Below, piece by piece: positions 45,001-51,793 of a DNA stretch of 64,000 nt. Within the stretch, counting starts at the first letter, position 1, and each line of letters starts with the position of its first letter. Both the position numbers and the translations under genes were made by a program. The stretch comes from an uncultured Tenacibaculum sp. (lineage in GTDB: Bacteria; Bacteroidota; Bacteroidia; Flavobacteriales; Flavobacteriaceae): positions 1-64,000 of the forward strand of contig CANNGJ010000017.1 of assembly GCA_947504185.1 (NCBI GenBank). The letters run 5' to 3'. The notes under the pieces were generated by a model, which saw only the letters and a program-made list of their open reading frames with translations, was not told the DNA's origin and made no database searches.

Positions 45001-45742
45001 TTTCTGCTTTTAGTGAAATTACCGATTCGAATTCTGTTGTTTGATAAAAATCAGGTTTATCTGCGCTTTTAGGTGCAAATTGTTCCACTTTTGGACCTTT
45101 TACAAAGGCTACATTATCTTTATAAGCAGAAACAATATCATTAGGGTGTTGTTTTGAAGTTTCTTTAATCAACTTGAATAATGAACTAGGCATTTCTTCT
45201 CCGTCAATGATAAATGTACCGTTAAATATTTTATGACGACAATGCTCTGAATTTACTTGTGAGAAACCGAAAACTTCAGAGTCTGTTAATTTTCTTCCTA
45301 TTTTTGCCGCTACACTTTCTAAATATTCAACTTCTTCAGCATTTAATGCTAAACCTTCTTGTTGATTATAGGCGTTAATATCATCAATTTCGATAATAGG
45401 TTCAGGTTGAATATCAATCGTAAATATTTCTTGATTTAAACCGTTGAATTTTTGAGAAATCATTGGGTCAAAATCAGAAAAATCAGCATTTACAGCTTCA
45501 AATTCTTCAATTCTGATAATATCAGAAATCCCCATATTTTGTGTAATTTCTACTGCATTCGTACTCCAAGGAGTAATCATAGCTGCTCTTGGACCAATAA
45601 AAAAGGCGTCAAGAGACGCCGCGTTTATTTTAGATTGGTTGCCAAATAACCAAGATAACTTAGAAATTGTTTCAGTAGATAATTCTTTTGTTGCTTGAAC
45701 AGCAAAAACTTTACTGTTTTGGTTTCCGAAGAAATGAATCAT
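42074..45742 (-). CDS. purL: phosphoribosylformylglycinamidine synthase (single chain)
   Basis: A 1222-residue large-type PurL making FGAM from FGAR, ATP and glutamine in purine synthesis. It joins an N-terminal domain, the duplicated FGAM synthetase core (SEHCRHK near 168, AETHNFPT near 250, the GATGSGGEIRD block) and a C-terminal class I glutaminase with nucleophilic Cys in GICNGAQLW (near 1100) and the His/Glu end block PHIERSTFQW. The single-chain form is usual in Bacteroidota and proteobacteria, so separate PurS/PurQ are not needed. It appears monocistronic. Confidence 0.96.
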   Translation of the reverse strand: MIHFFGNQNSKVFAVQATKELSTETISKLSWLFGNQSKINAASLDAFFIGPRAAMITPWSTNAVEITQNMGISDIIRIEEFEAVNADFSDFDPMISQKFNGLNQEIFTIDIQPEPIIEIDDINAYNQQEGLALNAEEVEYLESVAAKIGRKLTDSEVFGFSQVNSEHCRHKIFNGTFIIDGEEMPSSLFKLIKETSKQHPNDIVSAYKDNVAFVKGPKVEQFAPKSADKPDFYQTTEFESVISLKAETHNFPTTVEPFNGAATGSGGEIRDRLAGGKGSLPLAGTAVYMTSYSRLEENRPWEQGMDERKWLYQTPMDILIKASNGASDFGNKFGQPLICGSVLTFEHEEEARKLGFDKVIMQAGGIGYGKNEQALKDTPKEGDKIVILGGENYRIGMGGAAVSSADTGEFASGIELNAVQRSNPEMQKRAANAVRGMVESEENFIVSIHDHGAGGHLNCLSELVEDTGGKIDLDKLPVGDPTLSNKEIIGNESQERMGLVIAEKHIETLNKIAERERSPMYTVGNVTGDHRFTFESESNGNKPMDLALEDMFGSSPKTIMNDKTIVRNYEEVNYSKENFSNYLEQVLQLEAVACKDWLTNKVDRCVGGKVAKQQCVGPLQIPLNNVGVMALDYKSKEGVATSIGHSPISGLINPEAGSKNSIAEALTNIVWAPLKDGLQSVSLSANWMWPCKNEGEDARLYKAVKAISDFSIDLGINVPTGKDSLSMKQKYPNEEVISPGTVVISAAANCNDITKVIEPVLKPNKGSIYYINLSQDEFKLGGSSFAQVVNKIGNTTPTITNNDFFKSAFNLIQNLIIEGKIVAGHDVASGGLITTLLELCFANVNVGADIDLSQINETDSIKLLFAENSGIVFQAKDDTLETVFEENNIEFFKIGTVTESDRLNIKNGSDVFVLSISELRDTWYKTSYLLDNKQTANGLAKDRFDNYKVQPLKYTFPTNFTGKLSDVVGNVGKRPKAAIIREKGSNSEREMANAMYLAGFDVKDVHMTDLIFGRETLEDIQFIGAVGGFSNSDVLGSAKGWAGAFLYNEKANATLKNFFNREDTLSVGICNGAQLWMELDLINPDHKVHGKLVHNDSKKHESSFTSVKIQENNSVMLSSLAGTELGVWISHGEGKFNLPEAEKNYDIVAKYGYEGYPNNPNGSDYNTAMLCDKTGRHLVTMPHIERSTFQWNWANYPQDRQDEVSPWLEAFVNARKWIENVK

Positions 45743-45810
45743 TATGTTGTTGTGTTTGTGTGTTGTTTTAAGAGCGTAAATTTAGTTTTTTAAAATGAAA
45801 TAGAAGCATA

Positions 45811-45837
45811 AAAAAAGCAGCAAAATTTGCTGCTTTT
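45811..45837 (-). terminator. terminator of the CarboxypepD_reg-like gene
   Basis: AAAAGCAGCAAA (45813-45824) pairs with TTTGCTGCTTTT (45826-45837). The A-run on the left is a T-tract for leftward transcription, just past the stop at 45841. Confidence 0.88.
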
Positions 45838-45840
45838 ATT

Positions 45841-46632
45841 TTAATTTCTATTTGTTGGAATTCTATCTCTTTCTATTTTTCCTTTTTGTAAAGCTTTATA
45901 GTTCTCGTAGCAATTAAGTACAGCTTCTATTAACTGTAAATCACTTGCTTTTTTAATAAAATATTCAGAATAATTACAATCGGATAAAAGTTTTATTAAT
46001 TCTTGTTTATCCATTTCTAGATATTCCATCATTACTTCTCTATCAAACTTACCAGCTAACATTTTACGTAAATCATCTTCTTTCTTCAGTTTTTTCAATT
46101 TCTTAAGTTGTTTAGGCTTCTTTCCGAAGAGATTATATACTAAGTCAACAGGATTTAGGAGTTTAGCTATGGGAGATGATATTTTTTGAGGGTTACCAAT
46201 TTCATAGGTTTGTGGTAACCCGTTAATATGAATTCTTGTAAAACGGTCTTTGGGTACTTGTTTAACATCCACCTCTAAGACACCAATTAATTTGGTAGAT
46301 TTTATAATAACTTCTTTTACTTCTTCTGGTTTTTCCTCTAAGGAAATTACAACTTCATTCCCTTTTAAAAGGTCGTTTGTAACTTTTAATTTTATAGAAG
46401 AGAAGCCAAGGAAAGATACTAAAACAGTATCATTAGCTTTAGAAGTTAATTCAAACAACCCTTTTTCGTTTGTAATAGTACCTATAACCGTATTTAAATT
46501 TAATATATGAGCAGCACTTAAAGGCTTTTTAGTTTCTGCATGTATAATTTGACCTTTTAACTTTTGGCTTTGTGAAAAACCAATAAAAGATATAAATAAG
46601 AGTACTAGTAGGGATATATGTGTTTTCTGCAT
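45841..46632 (-). CDS. exported protein with carboxypeptidase-like regulatory domain
   Basis: A 263-residue protein with a signal peptide (to about SFIGFSQ) and a CarboxypepD_reg-like beta-sandwich (about 23-105: LKGQIIHAETKKPLSAAHI and VSFLGFSSIKLKV), the fold found at the N-terminus of TonB-dependent receptors. A lysine-rich linker (KKPKQLKKLKKLKKEDD) and a helical C-terminus follow. No plug or barrel is present, so it is a stand-alone form of unknown role. An in-frame codon at 46665 is possible, but signal-peptide logic favours the ATG at 46632. Confidence 0.82.
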   Translation of the reverse strand: MQKTHISLLVLLFISFIGFSQSQKLKGQIIHAETKKPLSAAHILNLNTVIGTITNEKGLFELTSKANDTVLVSFLGFSSIKLKVTNDLLKGNEVVISLEEKPEEVKEVIIKSTKLIGVLEVDVKQVPKDRFTRIHINGLPQTYEIGNPQKISSPIAKLLNPVDLVYNLFGKKPKQLKKLKKLKKEDDLRKMLAGKFDREVMMEYLEMDKQELIKLLSDCNYSEYFIKKASDLQLIEAVLNCYENYKALQKGKIERDRIPTNRN

Positions 46633-46723
46633 GATGCAATAATAAGAATTATTAAAACGAAACAAGTTAATAAACTGTGAAATTGCTTATAAATAGCAAA
46701 ATATCATCTCGTAAATATTTTAC

Positions 46724-46758
46724 ACAAAAAAAGCGCTTTAAAAGAAAAAGCGCTTTAA
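46724..46758 (-). terminator. terminator after the tRNA genes
   Basis: Two copies of the palindrome AAAGCGCTTT (46730-46739 and 46747-46756) can pair with each other; the A-run at 46725-46732 gives a T-tract on the minus strand. It ends the tRNA-Lys/tRNA-Leu transcript. Confidence 0.8.
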
Positions 46759-46767
46759 TATTATGAG

Positions 46768-46851
46768 TGCACATAGCGGGAGTCGAACCCGCACATCCTT
46801 ACGAATACAAGCCCCTCAAGCCTGCGCGTCTACCAATTCCGCCATACGTGC
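46768..46851 (-). tRNA. tRNA-Leu (anticodon GAG)
   Basis: An 84-nt class II cloverleaf on the minus strand. The acceptor GCACGTA pairs with TATGTGC, the D-arm has GGCGGAATTGGTAGACGCGC, the anticodon loop TTGAGGG gives GAG (complement at 46815-46817), a variable arm follows, and the T-arm has GGTTCGACTCC. The discriminator is A at 46768 and CCA is not encoded, so it depends on the CCA-adding enzyme. It lies 38 nt downstream of tRNA-Lys. Confidence 0.95.
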
Positions 46852-46858
46852 TAAAACT

Positions 46859-46889
46859 AAAAAAGTTAAGCAGAAGCTTAACTTTTTTG
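46859..46889 (-). terminator. hairpin between the two tRNA genes
   Basis: AAAAGTTAAGC (46861-46871) and GCTTAACTTTT (46876-46886) form an 11-bp stem with loop AGAA and A/T runs at both ends. It may be a partial terminator or a processing signal separating tRNA-Lys from tRNA-Leu. Confidence 0.7.
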
Positions 46890-46962
46890 TGACCGGGCTG
46901 GGGCTCGAACCCAGGACCCTCTCCTTAAAAGGGAGATGCTCTACCAACTGAGCTACCAGGTC
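46890..46962 (-). tRNA. tRNA-Lys (anticodon TTT)
   Basis: A 73-nt cloverleaf on the minus strand. The acceptor GACCTGG pairs with CCCGGTC with one G-U pair, the D-loop has AGCTCAGTTGGTAGAGC, the anticodon loop CTTTTAA gives TTT, and the T-arm is GGGTTCGAGCCC. Discriminator A, no encoded CCA. A TATATTTG-like -7 box on the minus strand (46987-46994) lies 24 nt upstream. Confidence 0.96.
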
Positions 46963-46986
46963 ATTGCTTCTTTGTGAAAGCGGTTG

Positions 46987-46994
46987 CAAATATA
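46987..46994 (-). promoter_or_regulatory. -7 box of the tRNA transcript
   Basis: CAAATATA reads TATATTTG on the minus strand, a match to TAnnTTTG, 24 nt before tRNA-Lys. A -33 TTG at the standard distance is not evident. Confidence 0.45.
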
Positions 46995-47069
46995 CAACTG
47001 TTCTTTAAATGAGAAAAGGTTTTTTTATAAAAATTTTACTCATATTTGTAACTGCTTAATTATTAGTTT

Positions 47070-47588
47070 ATGAAAATAGTTTTAGTTGGTTATATGGCCA
47101 GTGGTAAATCTACAATTGGGAGATTATTAGCAAAGAAAATGGAACTTCGTTTCATTGATTTAGATGATTATATTGAAAAGAAAGAAGGAGCATCAATTTC
47201 TGATATTTTTAAAATTCAAGGTGAGATTTACTTCAGAAAAAAAGAACATTTCTATTTAAAAGAACTTTTAAATTTAGAAGAAGATTTTGTTTTGGCACTA
47301 GGAGGTGGGACACCTTGTTATACAGGAAATATGCACCTAATTAATGAGAATGAATCAGTAAGGTCGATTTATTTGAGACTTAAAATACCTACTCTGGTTG
47401 ATCGATTGGTAAATGAAAAATCTAAAAGACCATTGGTTGCAGAGTTAAAAAGTATTGATATACCAGAATATATAGCCAAACATTTATTTGAAAGAAGCTT
47501 TTATTATAATCAATCAGATATTGTTGTAGATAGTGATGATAAAATGGTTGAAGAAACCTTAACAGAAATATGTGAGCTACTAAGTTAA
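47070..47588 (+). CDS. aroK: shikimate kinase
   Basis: A 172-residue P-loop kinase phosphorylating shikimate in aromatic amino acid synthesis. Walker A is GYMASGKST (7-15), the shikimate-binding DLDD is at 30-33, Arg lies in EIYFRKKE, GGGTP is near 87 and the lid region is near SKRPLV. The length is typical of AroK. Its 3' end overlaps the convergent phosphoribosyltransferase gene by 9 nt. aroQ is at 12.4 kb. Confidence 0.94.
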   Translation: MKIVLVGYMASGKSTIGRLLAKKMELRFIDLDDYIEKKEGASISDIFKIQGEIYFRKKEHFYLKELLNLEEDFVLALGGGTPCYTGNMHLINENESVRSIYLRLKIPTLVDRLVNEKSKRPLVAELKSIDIPEYIAKHLFERSFYYNQSDIVVDSDDKMVEETLTEICELLS

Positions 47589-48083
47589 GTAAGCAATAGT
47601 TTTTTCTTCATTAAACAGAACTACTATATGCTCTTTAATAGAAGTAGATAAGGAAATCCCTTTAAAATCTGCTTTAACAGGATATTTTTTATGATTTCTA
47701 TTTACTAAAACAGCAGTTTTAAATCGTTTTAATGGAACATCTAAAAAGTGTTTTACTCCATATATTAATGTTGTGCCAGAGTTTAAAACATCATCAACTA
47801 GAACTAATGATTTGTTTTCGTATTCTTCTACTTTCAAAGAAGTAGAAATAGAATTGATAGGATTTTTCTTATCTATTAAAACTTTGCATAACTGAATTCG
47901 TAATGGAGATATTTCAGCTAAAACAGTAGCAATTTTTTCGGCAAATAAATATCCATTATTGGCAATACCAGCAACAATAATTTCTGATTCGTTACTATTG
48001 CTTTCATAAATTTGAAATGCAATTCGACGAGTTTTTTGCTCAATTTCCGTGTTGTTTAGTATAATAGAATCAGAAGTAATCAT
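47580..48083 (-). CDS. phosphoribosyltransferase-family protein (PyrR-like)
   Basis: A 167-residue type I PRTase fold protein. The PRPP loop LVLVDDVLNSGTTLIYG (about 92-108) with the acidic pair is intact, and an early block GIANNGYLFAEKIA precedes it. It resembles PyrR or hypoxanthine-type enzymes; the specific base is uncertain, and a regulatory role is possible. It lies 27 nt downstream of the S4-domain gene on the same strand, so they are probably co-transcribed. Confidence 0.82.
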   Translation of the reverse strand: MITSDSIILNNTEIEQKTRRIAFQIYESNSNESEIIVAGIANNGYLFAEKIATVLAEISPLRIQLCKVLIDKKNPINSISTSLKVEEYENKSLVLVDDVLNSGTTLIYGVKHFLDVPLKRFKTAVLVNRNHKKYPVKADFKGISLSTSIKEHIVVLFNEEKTIAYLT

Positions 48084-48109
48084 ATCTGTTATTATTTTTT
48101 AGAAAGATA

Positions 48110-48499
48110 TTACAAATTAACATCATTTTTATCAGAATCGTCATAATAATCGTCTATATCACGTCGATCTTTTTTTGTAGGTCTTCCAGTACCTTTTTTA
48201 CGGTAATAATCTTTTGAATATTTAAGTAATTCTGTTTTTTCAAATTCTTCTTTTGGCGTTAAATCTTTTCGATATAAATCTACCAATTTAGCACCAACTC
48301 GGTTAGGGGGAATGTCTAAAACTTTAATTTTATAGTTAATTTGGTTTTTACGAACAGTAATTTCTTCATTTCCAAAGATATCTTTTGAGGGTTTTAAACT
48401 TACTCCACCTATCTTGATGTGCCCTTTTTTACAAGCATCAGTAGCTATACTTCTCGTTTTAAATAATCGTATGCACCATAAATATTTATCAATTCTCAT
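48110..48499 (-). CDS. S4-domain RNA-binding protein (Hsp15-like)
   Basis: A 129-residue protein. The S4 fold at about 1-62 begins MRIDKYLWCIRLFKTRSIAT, then KKGHIKIGG and VKPS-like KPSKDIFGNEEITV. The C-terminus is charged (about 85-129, KKGTGRPTKKDRRDIDD) and probably binds RNA. HslR/Hsp15 recycles 50S subunits carrying nascent chains after heat stress; the same role here is inferred. Confidence 0.87.
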   Translation of the reverse strand: MRIDKYLWCIRLFKTRSIATDACKKGHIKIGGVSLKPSKDIFGNEEITVRKNQINYKIKVLDIPPNRVGAKLVDLYRKDLTPKEEFEKTELLKYSKDYYRKKGTGRPTKKDRRDIDDYYDDSDKNDVNL

Positions 48500-48578
48500 A
48501 TAAAAAGTTAAAATTTATCTTTTCGTTTTTTACAAAGGTATAAAAATGGTAAATTGCGCGTTAAAATTTCAAGATTAA

Positions 48579-49445
48579 ATGATAAAAATTAAACATATTT
48601 TTTATTTCGCTTTAGTAAGTGTTTTATTATACTCATGTGGAAGTGGTAGTAGTTCTGTAGTTGAATTCGATCATGAAGCGCAAGCGGTTAAAGATAAAGA
48701 TTCTTTAATTACATTTTTAAAGAGCAATTATTACAATGCATCTTTAGATTCTGTTAAGGTGATTGATAATGGGCAAACTTCATTATTTGATGATCCTAAG
48801 CTAGTAACGAAAGAGGTTAAAGAGAATGATATCGATTATATTTTATATTATTATGTAAATAGAGTAGGTGTTCCAACTCCTGATAAAGGTTTTCCAACGG
48901 TAATGGATTCTGTTTATGCTAAATATAGAGGGCAAAGAATTATTAAAAAAGATAGTTTAAGCCCTGATTTTGATAGTAATACCACTTGGTTTTCTTTGAA
49001 TCGAGTGATTAGAGGTTGGACTTATAGTTTTGTTCATTTTAAAGGAGGAGAAAATGTTACCAATAACGGGCCAATTACTTACATTGATGGAGGTAAAGGA
49101 ATTTTGTTTATTCCATCTGGTTTGGGGTATAGAAATGGGGGGACAGGTGCTATTTTGCCTAATGAAAACTTATTATTCTATATTGAATTATGGGATATAG
49201 TTGAAAATACAGATGATGATCAAGATGGAGTACCTTCTATATTTGAAGACATTGATGAAGATGGTGATCCAAGAAATGATGATACTGATAGTGATAATAT
49301 TTCAAACTATGCTGATGTAGACGATGACGGTGATGGAATTTTGACTAAAGATGAAGATGCAAATGGAGATGGTAACCCTAGAAATGATTTTAGTGATCCA
49401 AACAATCCAACGTTACCAGATTATTTAAATAGAGATATTAGATAA
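48579..49445 (+). CDS. FKBP-type prolyl isomerase lipoprotein with Ca-binding repeats
   Basis: A 288-residue lipoprotein (lipobox ending in Cys near residue 20). The FKBP-like domain spans about 100-210, with GWTYSFVHFKGGE and ITYIDGGKGILFIPSGLGYRNGG and the closing LLFYIELWDI. The C-terminal 75 residues are a run of D-x-D-x-D-G motifs (DDDQDGVPS, DIDEDGD, DVDDDGDG, DANGDGN) of the thrombospondin type 3 / calcium-binding kind. It probably assists folding at the outer membrane or surface. Some FKBP active-site aromatics look replaced, so activity is uncertain. Confidence 0.84.
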   Translation: MIKIKHIFYFALVSVLLYSCGSGSSSVVEFDHEAQAVKDKDSLITFLKSNYYNASLDSVKVIDNGQTSLFDDPKLVTKEVKENDIDYILYYYVNRVGVPTPDKGFPTVMDSVYAKYRGQRIIKKDSLSPDFDSNTTWFSLNRVIRGWTYSFVHFKGGENVTNNGPITYIDGGKGILFIPSGLGYRNGGTGAILPNENLLFYIELWDIVENTDDDQDGVPSIFEDIDEDGDPRNDDTDSDNISNYADVDDDGDGILTKDEDANGDGNPRNDFSDPNNPTLPDYLNRDIR

Positions 49446-49481
49446 AATTATAGTTTTTTGTTTTCAAATATTTAATAGAAG

Positions 49482-50090
49482 TTAAAATCTATATGATAAA
49501 CCAACAATAATTTGATTTACTCGTGTGTCAAATTTAACATTAGGAGAACCATTACCAACTAATGTTGATTCTGTATCTGAAAAAGTTCTTTCCCAACGTA
49601 CATCTAAACCTAATTTACCTAGTTCTACACCAGCACCTAATTGAAGACCAACAGTAAATCCACTAGTGTCTGTTGTTAAATCAGTTGCGCTTTGTAAATT
49701 GAAATCACCATCAATTATATATTGAAAAGATGGCCCAGCAAAAATATGAGCTACTTTAAAAATTTTCTTACCTAACAATACAGGCACATCTATTTTTTGA
49801 AAATCATAAGTAGCAATCTCATTAGAATTCTTAGCTGATATTTCACTTTTTAAAGATGTATATACTAATTCTGGTCGTATATATAAACCGATAACAGGAA
49901 GTTTTATGCGTGTCCATATACCAGCATGAAACCCTGTTTTACTTTTGGCTCCTTCAAGTACATCAGTTTGTACTTCTTGAAAAGAATCTGAATTGTAGTT
50001 GATACCTCCTTTAATACCAAATTGAATTTGACTTTGTGCTAACTGCATTCCTCCTAAAAATAGAAATACGATTAAAATTGCTTTTTTCAT
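49482..50090 (-). CDS. PorT-family outer-membrane beta-barrel protein
   Basis: A 202-residue exported protein with signal peptide (to LAQSQ near 21), then IQFGIKGGINYNSDSF, repeated amphipathic strands and a C-terminal IVGLSYRF ending in Phe. It resembles the barrel at 11747-12268. The role is unknown; it is probably a structural outer-membrane protein. It lies 117 nt downstream of the transketolase half, separated by a terminator hairpin, so it is a separate transcript. Confidence 0.83.
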   Translation of the reverse strand: MKKAILIVFLFLGGMQLAQSQIQFGIKGGINYNSDSFQEVQTDVLEGAKSKTGFHAGIWTRIKLPVIGLYIRPELVYTSLKSEISAKNSNEIATYDFQKIDVPVLLGKKIFKVAHIFAGPSFQYIIDGDFNLQSATDLTTDTSGFTVGLQLGAGVELGKLGLDVRWERTFSDTESTLVGNGSPNVKFDTRVNQIIVGLSYRF

Positions 50091-50144
50091 GTTTATTGAT
50101 TTAAGTGTATTATAAAAACTTGTTTTTAATTAAATTATTGAGTG

Positions 50145-50185
50145 ATTGTAAAAGAAGAAGCATCACTTTAAGTTAAAATGATGCT
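50145..50185 (-). terminator. terminator after the transketolase half
   Basis: AGCATCA (50159-50165) pairs with TGATGCT (50179-50185), with a palindromic inner TTTAA-G-TTAAA stem. The adjacent A/G-rich run becomes T-rich on the minus strand. Confidence 0.65.
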
Positions 50186-50207
50186 CTATACTTTAATGTT
50201 TTATAGT

Positions 50208-51158
50208 TTATTTTCTTGAAATTACTTTTTTTACTGCACTAATTATGGCTTTATCATTTAAACCATACTTTTCCATTAATTGAGCTGGAGTAGCAGATTC
50301 ACCAAAGCTATCATTAACAGCAACAAATTCTTGTGGAGTAGGGGTATTAGTAGCTAAGCAACGAGCAACACTCTCACCTAAACCTCCATATTTATTGTGC
50401 TCTTCAGCAGTAACAATACAACCTGTTTTAGCAATAGATTTTAAAATAATCTCTTCATCTAAAGGTTTAATTGTGTGAATATTAATTACTTCAGTAGAAA
50501 CACCTTTCTCTTCTAATTGTTCAGCCGCTTGTAAAGCTTCCCAAACTAAGTGACCTGTAGCTACAATAGTAACGTCTTTTCCTTCAGTAAGTTTAATTCC
50601 TTTTCCTATTTCAAAAGGTTCATTAGTCATGAAAACTGGTACTTTTGGTCTTCCGAATCGTAAATATACAGGTCCGTCAAAATCAGCAATAGCAAGAGTA
50701 GCTGCTTTAGTTTGGCTATAATCACAAGTATTAATAACTGTCATACCTGGTAGCATTTTCATTAACCCAATATCTTCTAATATTTGATGTGTAGCCCCAT
50801 CTTCACCAAGTGTTAAACCCGCGTGTGATGCACAAATTTTCACATTCTTATCAGAATATGCAATTGATTGACGAATTTGATCGTAAACTCTACCTGTAGA
50901 AAAGTTAGCAAAAGTTCCAGTAAATGGAATTTTACCTCCAATGGTTAAACCTGCTGCAATTCCCATCATATTAGCTTCAGCAATTCCTATCTGAAAGAAA
51001 CGCTCAGGGTGATTATTCTTAAAATCTCCCATTTTTAATGATCCAGTTAAGTCTGCACATAACGCTACTACATTAGGATTTTTTTTTCCTAATTCAGTTA
51101 AACCATCACCAAACCCAGATCGGGTATCTTTCTTTTCTGTGTATGTATATTTTTTCAT
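50208..51158 (-). CDS. transketolase, C-terminal subunit
   Basis: A 316-residue protein equal to the second half of transketolase: a pyrimidine-binding domain (about 10-175, GFGDGLTELGKKNPNVV, GIAEANMMGIAAGL with the catalytic Glu, and HAGLTLGEDGATHQ) and the transketolase C-terminal domain (about 190-316). It must pair with an N-terminal subunit holding the diphosphate-binding site. That half is usually adjacent in Flavobacteriia but is absent here: maf is upstream and no matching gene lies nearby. The ATG at 51158 is preferred over a TTG at 51185. Confidence 0.9.
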   Translation of the reverse strand: MKKYTYTEKKDTRSGFGDGLTELGKKNPNVVALCADLTGSLKMGDFKNNHPERFFQIGIAEANMMGIAAGLTIGGKIPFTGTFANFSTGRVYDQIRQSIAYSDKNVKICASHAGLTLGEDGATHQILEDIGLMKMLPGMTVINTCDYSQTKAATLAIADFDGPVYLRFGRPKVPVFMTNEPFEIGKGIKLTEGKDVTIVATGHLVWEALQAAEQLEEKGVSTEVINIHTIKPLDEEIILKSIAKTGCIVTAEEHNKYGGLGESVARCLATNTPTPQEFVAVNDSFGESATPAQLMEKYGLNDKAIISAVKKVISRK

Positions 51159-51211
51159 CAGTTGTGTTGTGTAAATACGCGTCAAAAATAATCTTTTATA
51201 AAAATGTACAA

Positions 51212-51793
51212 CTACAATTTTATTAATTCTTTATATAATTTATGAACAGGAAATCCCATAACATTAAAATAACTTCCTTCAATTTTTGTGATTGCTATTT
51301 TACCAATCCATTCTTGAATTCCGTATGCACCAGCTTTATCAAAAGGCTTGTAGGCATTTATATAGTAATCAATTTCTTTATCTGTTAACTCTTTAAATGT
51401 AACAATCGTAATGTCGTTAATAATCTTTTTTAAATTTTTACCAGTAATGCATATTGAGGTAACAACTTTATGAGTATTATCTGATAACTCTTTAAGCATG
51501 TTGAATGCCTGATTATAATCTTTTGGTTTTCCTAAAGCCTTATTGTTAGCCCAAACTATAGTATCTGAAGTTATTAAAAGATCATTACTAGATAAGTCAT
51601 TTGTAAAAGGTTTTGACTTTAAATCAGCTAAAAAATCAGTTATTTCTGAATCTTTTAATTCTTCTGGATATATTTCTTCAACTTCTTTTGTTTTTATTTC
51701 AAAAGAAATATCCAAATCTTTTAAAAGCTTTTGCCGTCTAGGAGATTTAGAGGCTAGAATTATATTATAATTTGATAGTTTATCCGATAACAT
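51212..51793 (-). CDS. maf: Maf-family nucleotide pyrophosphatase
   Basis: A 193-residue Maf/HAM1-fold protein. The start motif ILASKSPRRQKLL (about 12-24), the ITSDTIVWANNKALGKP block near 70-86 and DKAGAYGIQEWIG near 152-164 are diagnostic. Family members hydrolyse dTTP/UTP or modified nucleotides and can affect division. It overlaps the UbiA-like gene by 14 nt, so they are co-transcribed. Confidence 0.92.
   Translation of the reverse strand: MLSDKLSNYNIILASKSPRRQKLLKDLDISFEIKTKEVEEIYPEELKDSEITDFLADLKSKPFTNDLSSNDLLITSDTIVWANNKALGKPKDYNQAFNMLKELSDNTHKVVTSICITGKNLKKIINDITIVTFKELTDKEIDYYINAYKPFDKAGAYGIQEWIGKIAITKIEGSYFNVMGFPVHKLYKELIKL

Noticed and set aside
46763-46951. A 62-codon plus-strand reading frame with GSRTRTS and GLEPRTLS motifs
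   Set aside because: It is the complement of the tRNA-Leu and tRNA-Lys genes; such peptides are a known artefact of tRNA sequence.
49220-49400. Repeated GATGATGATGG-like DNA as a nucleotide repeat
   Set aside because: It is coding sequence for the Asp-rich calcium-binding motifs of the FKBP lipoprotein, not a separate DNA repeat.
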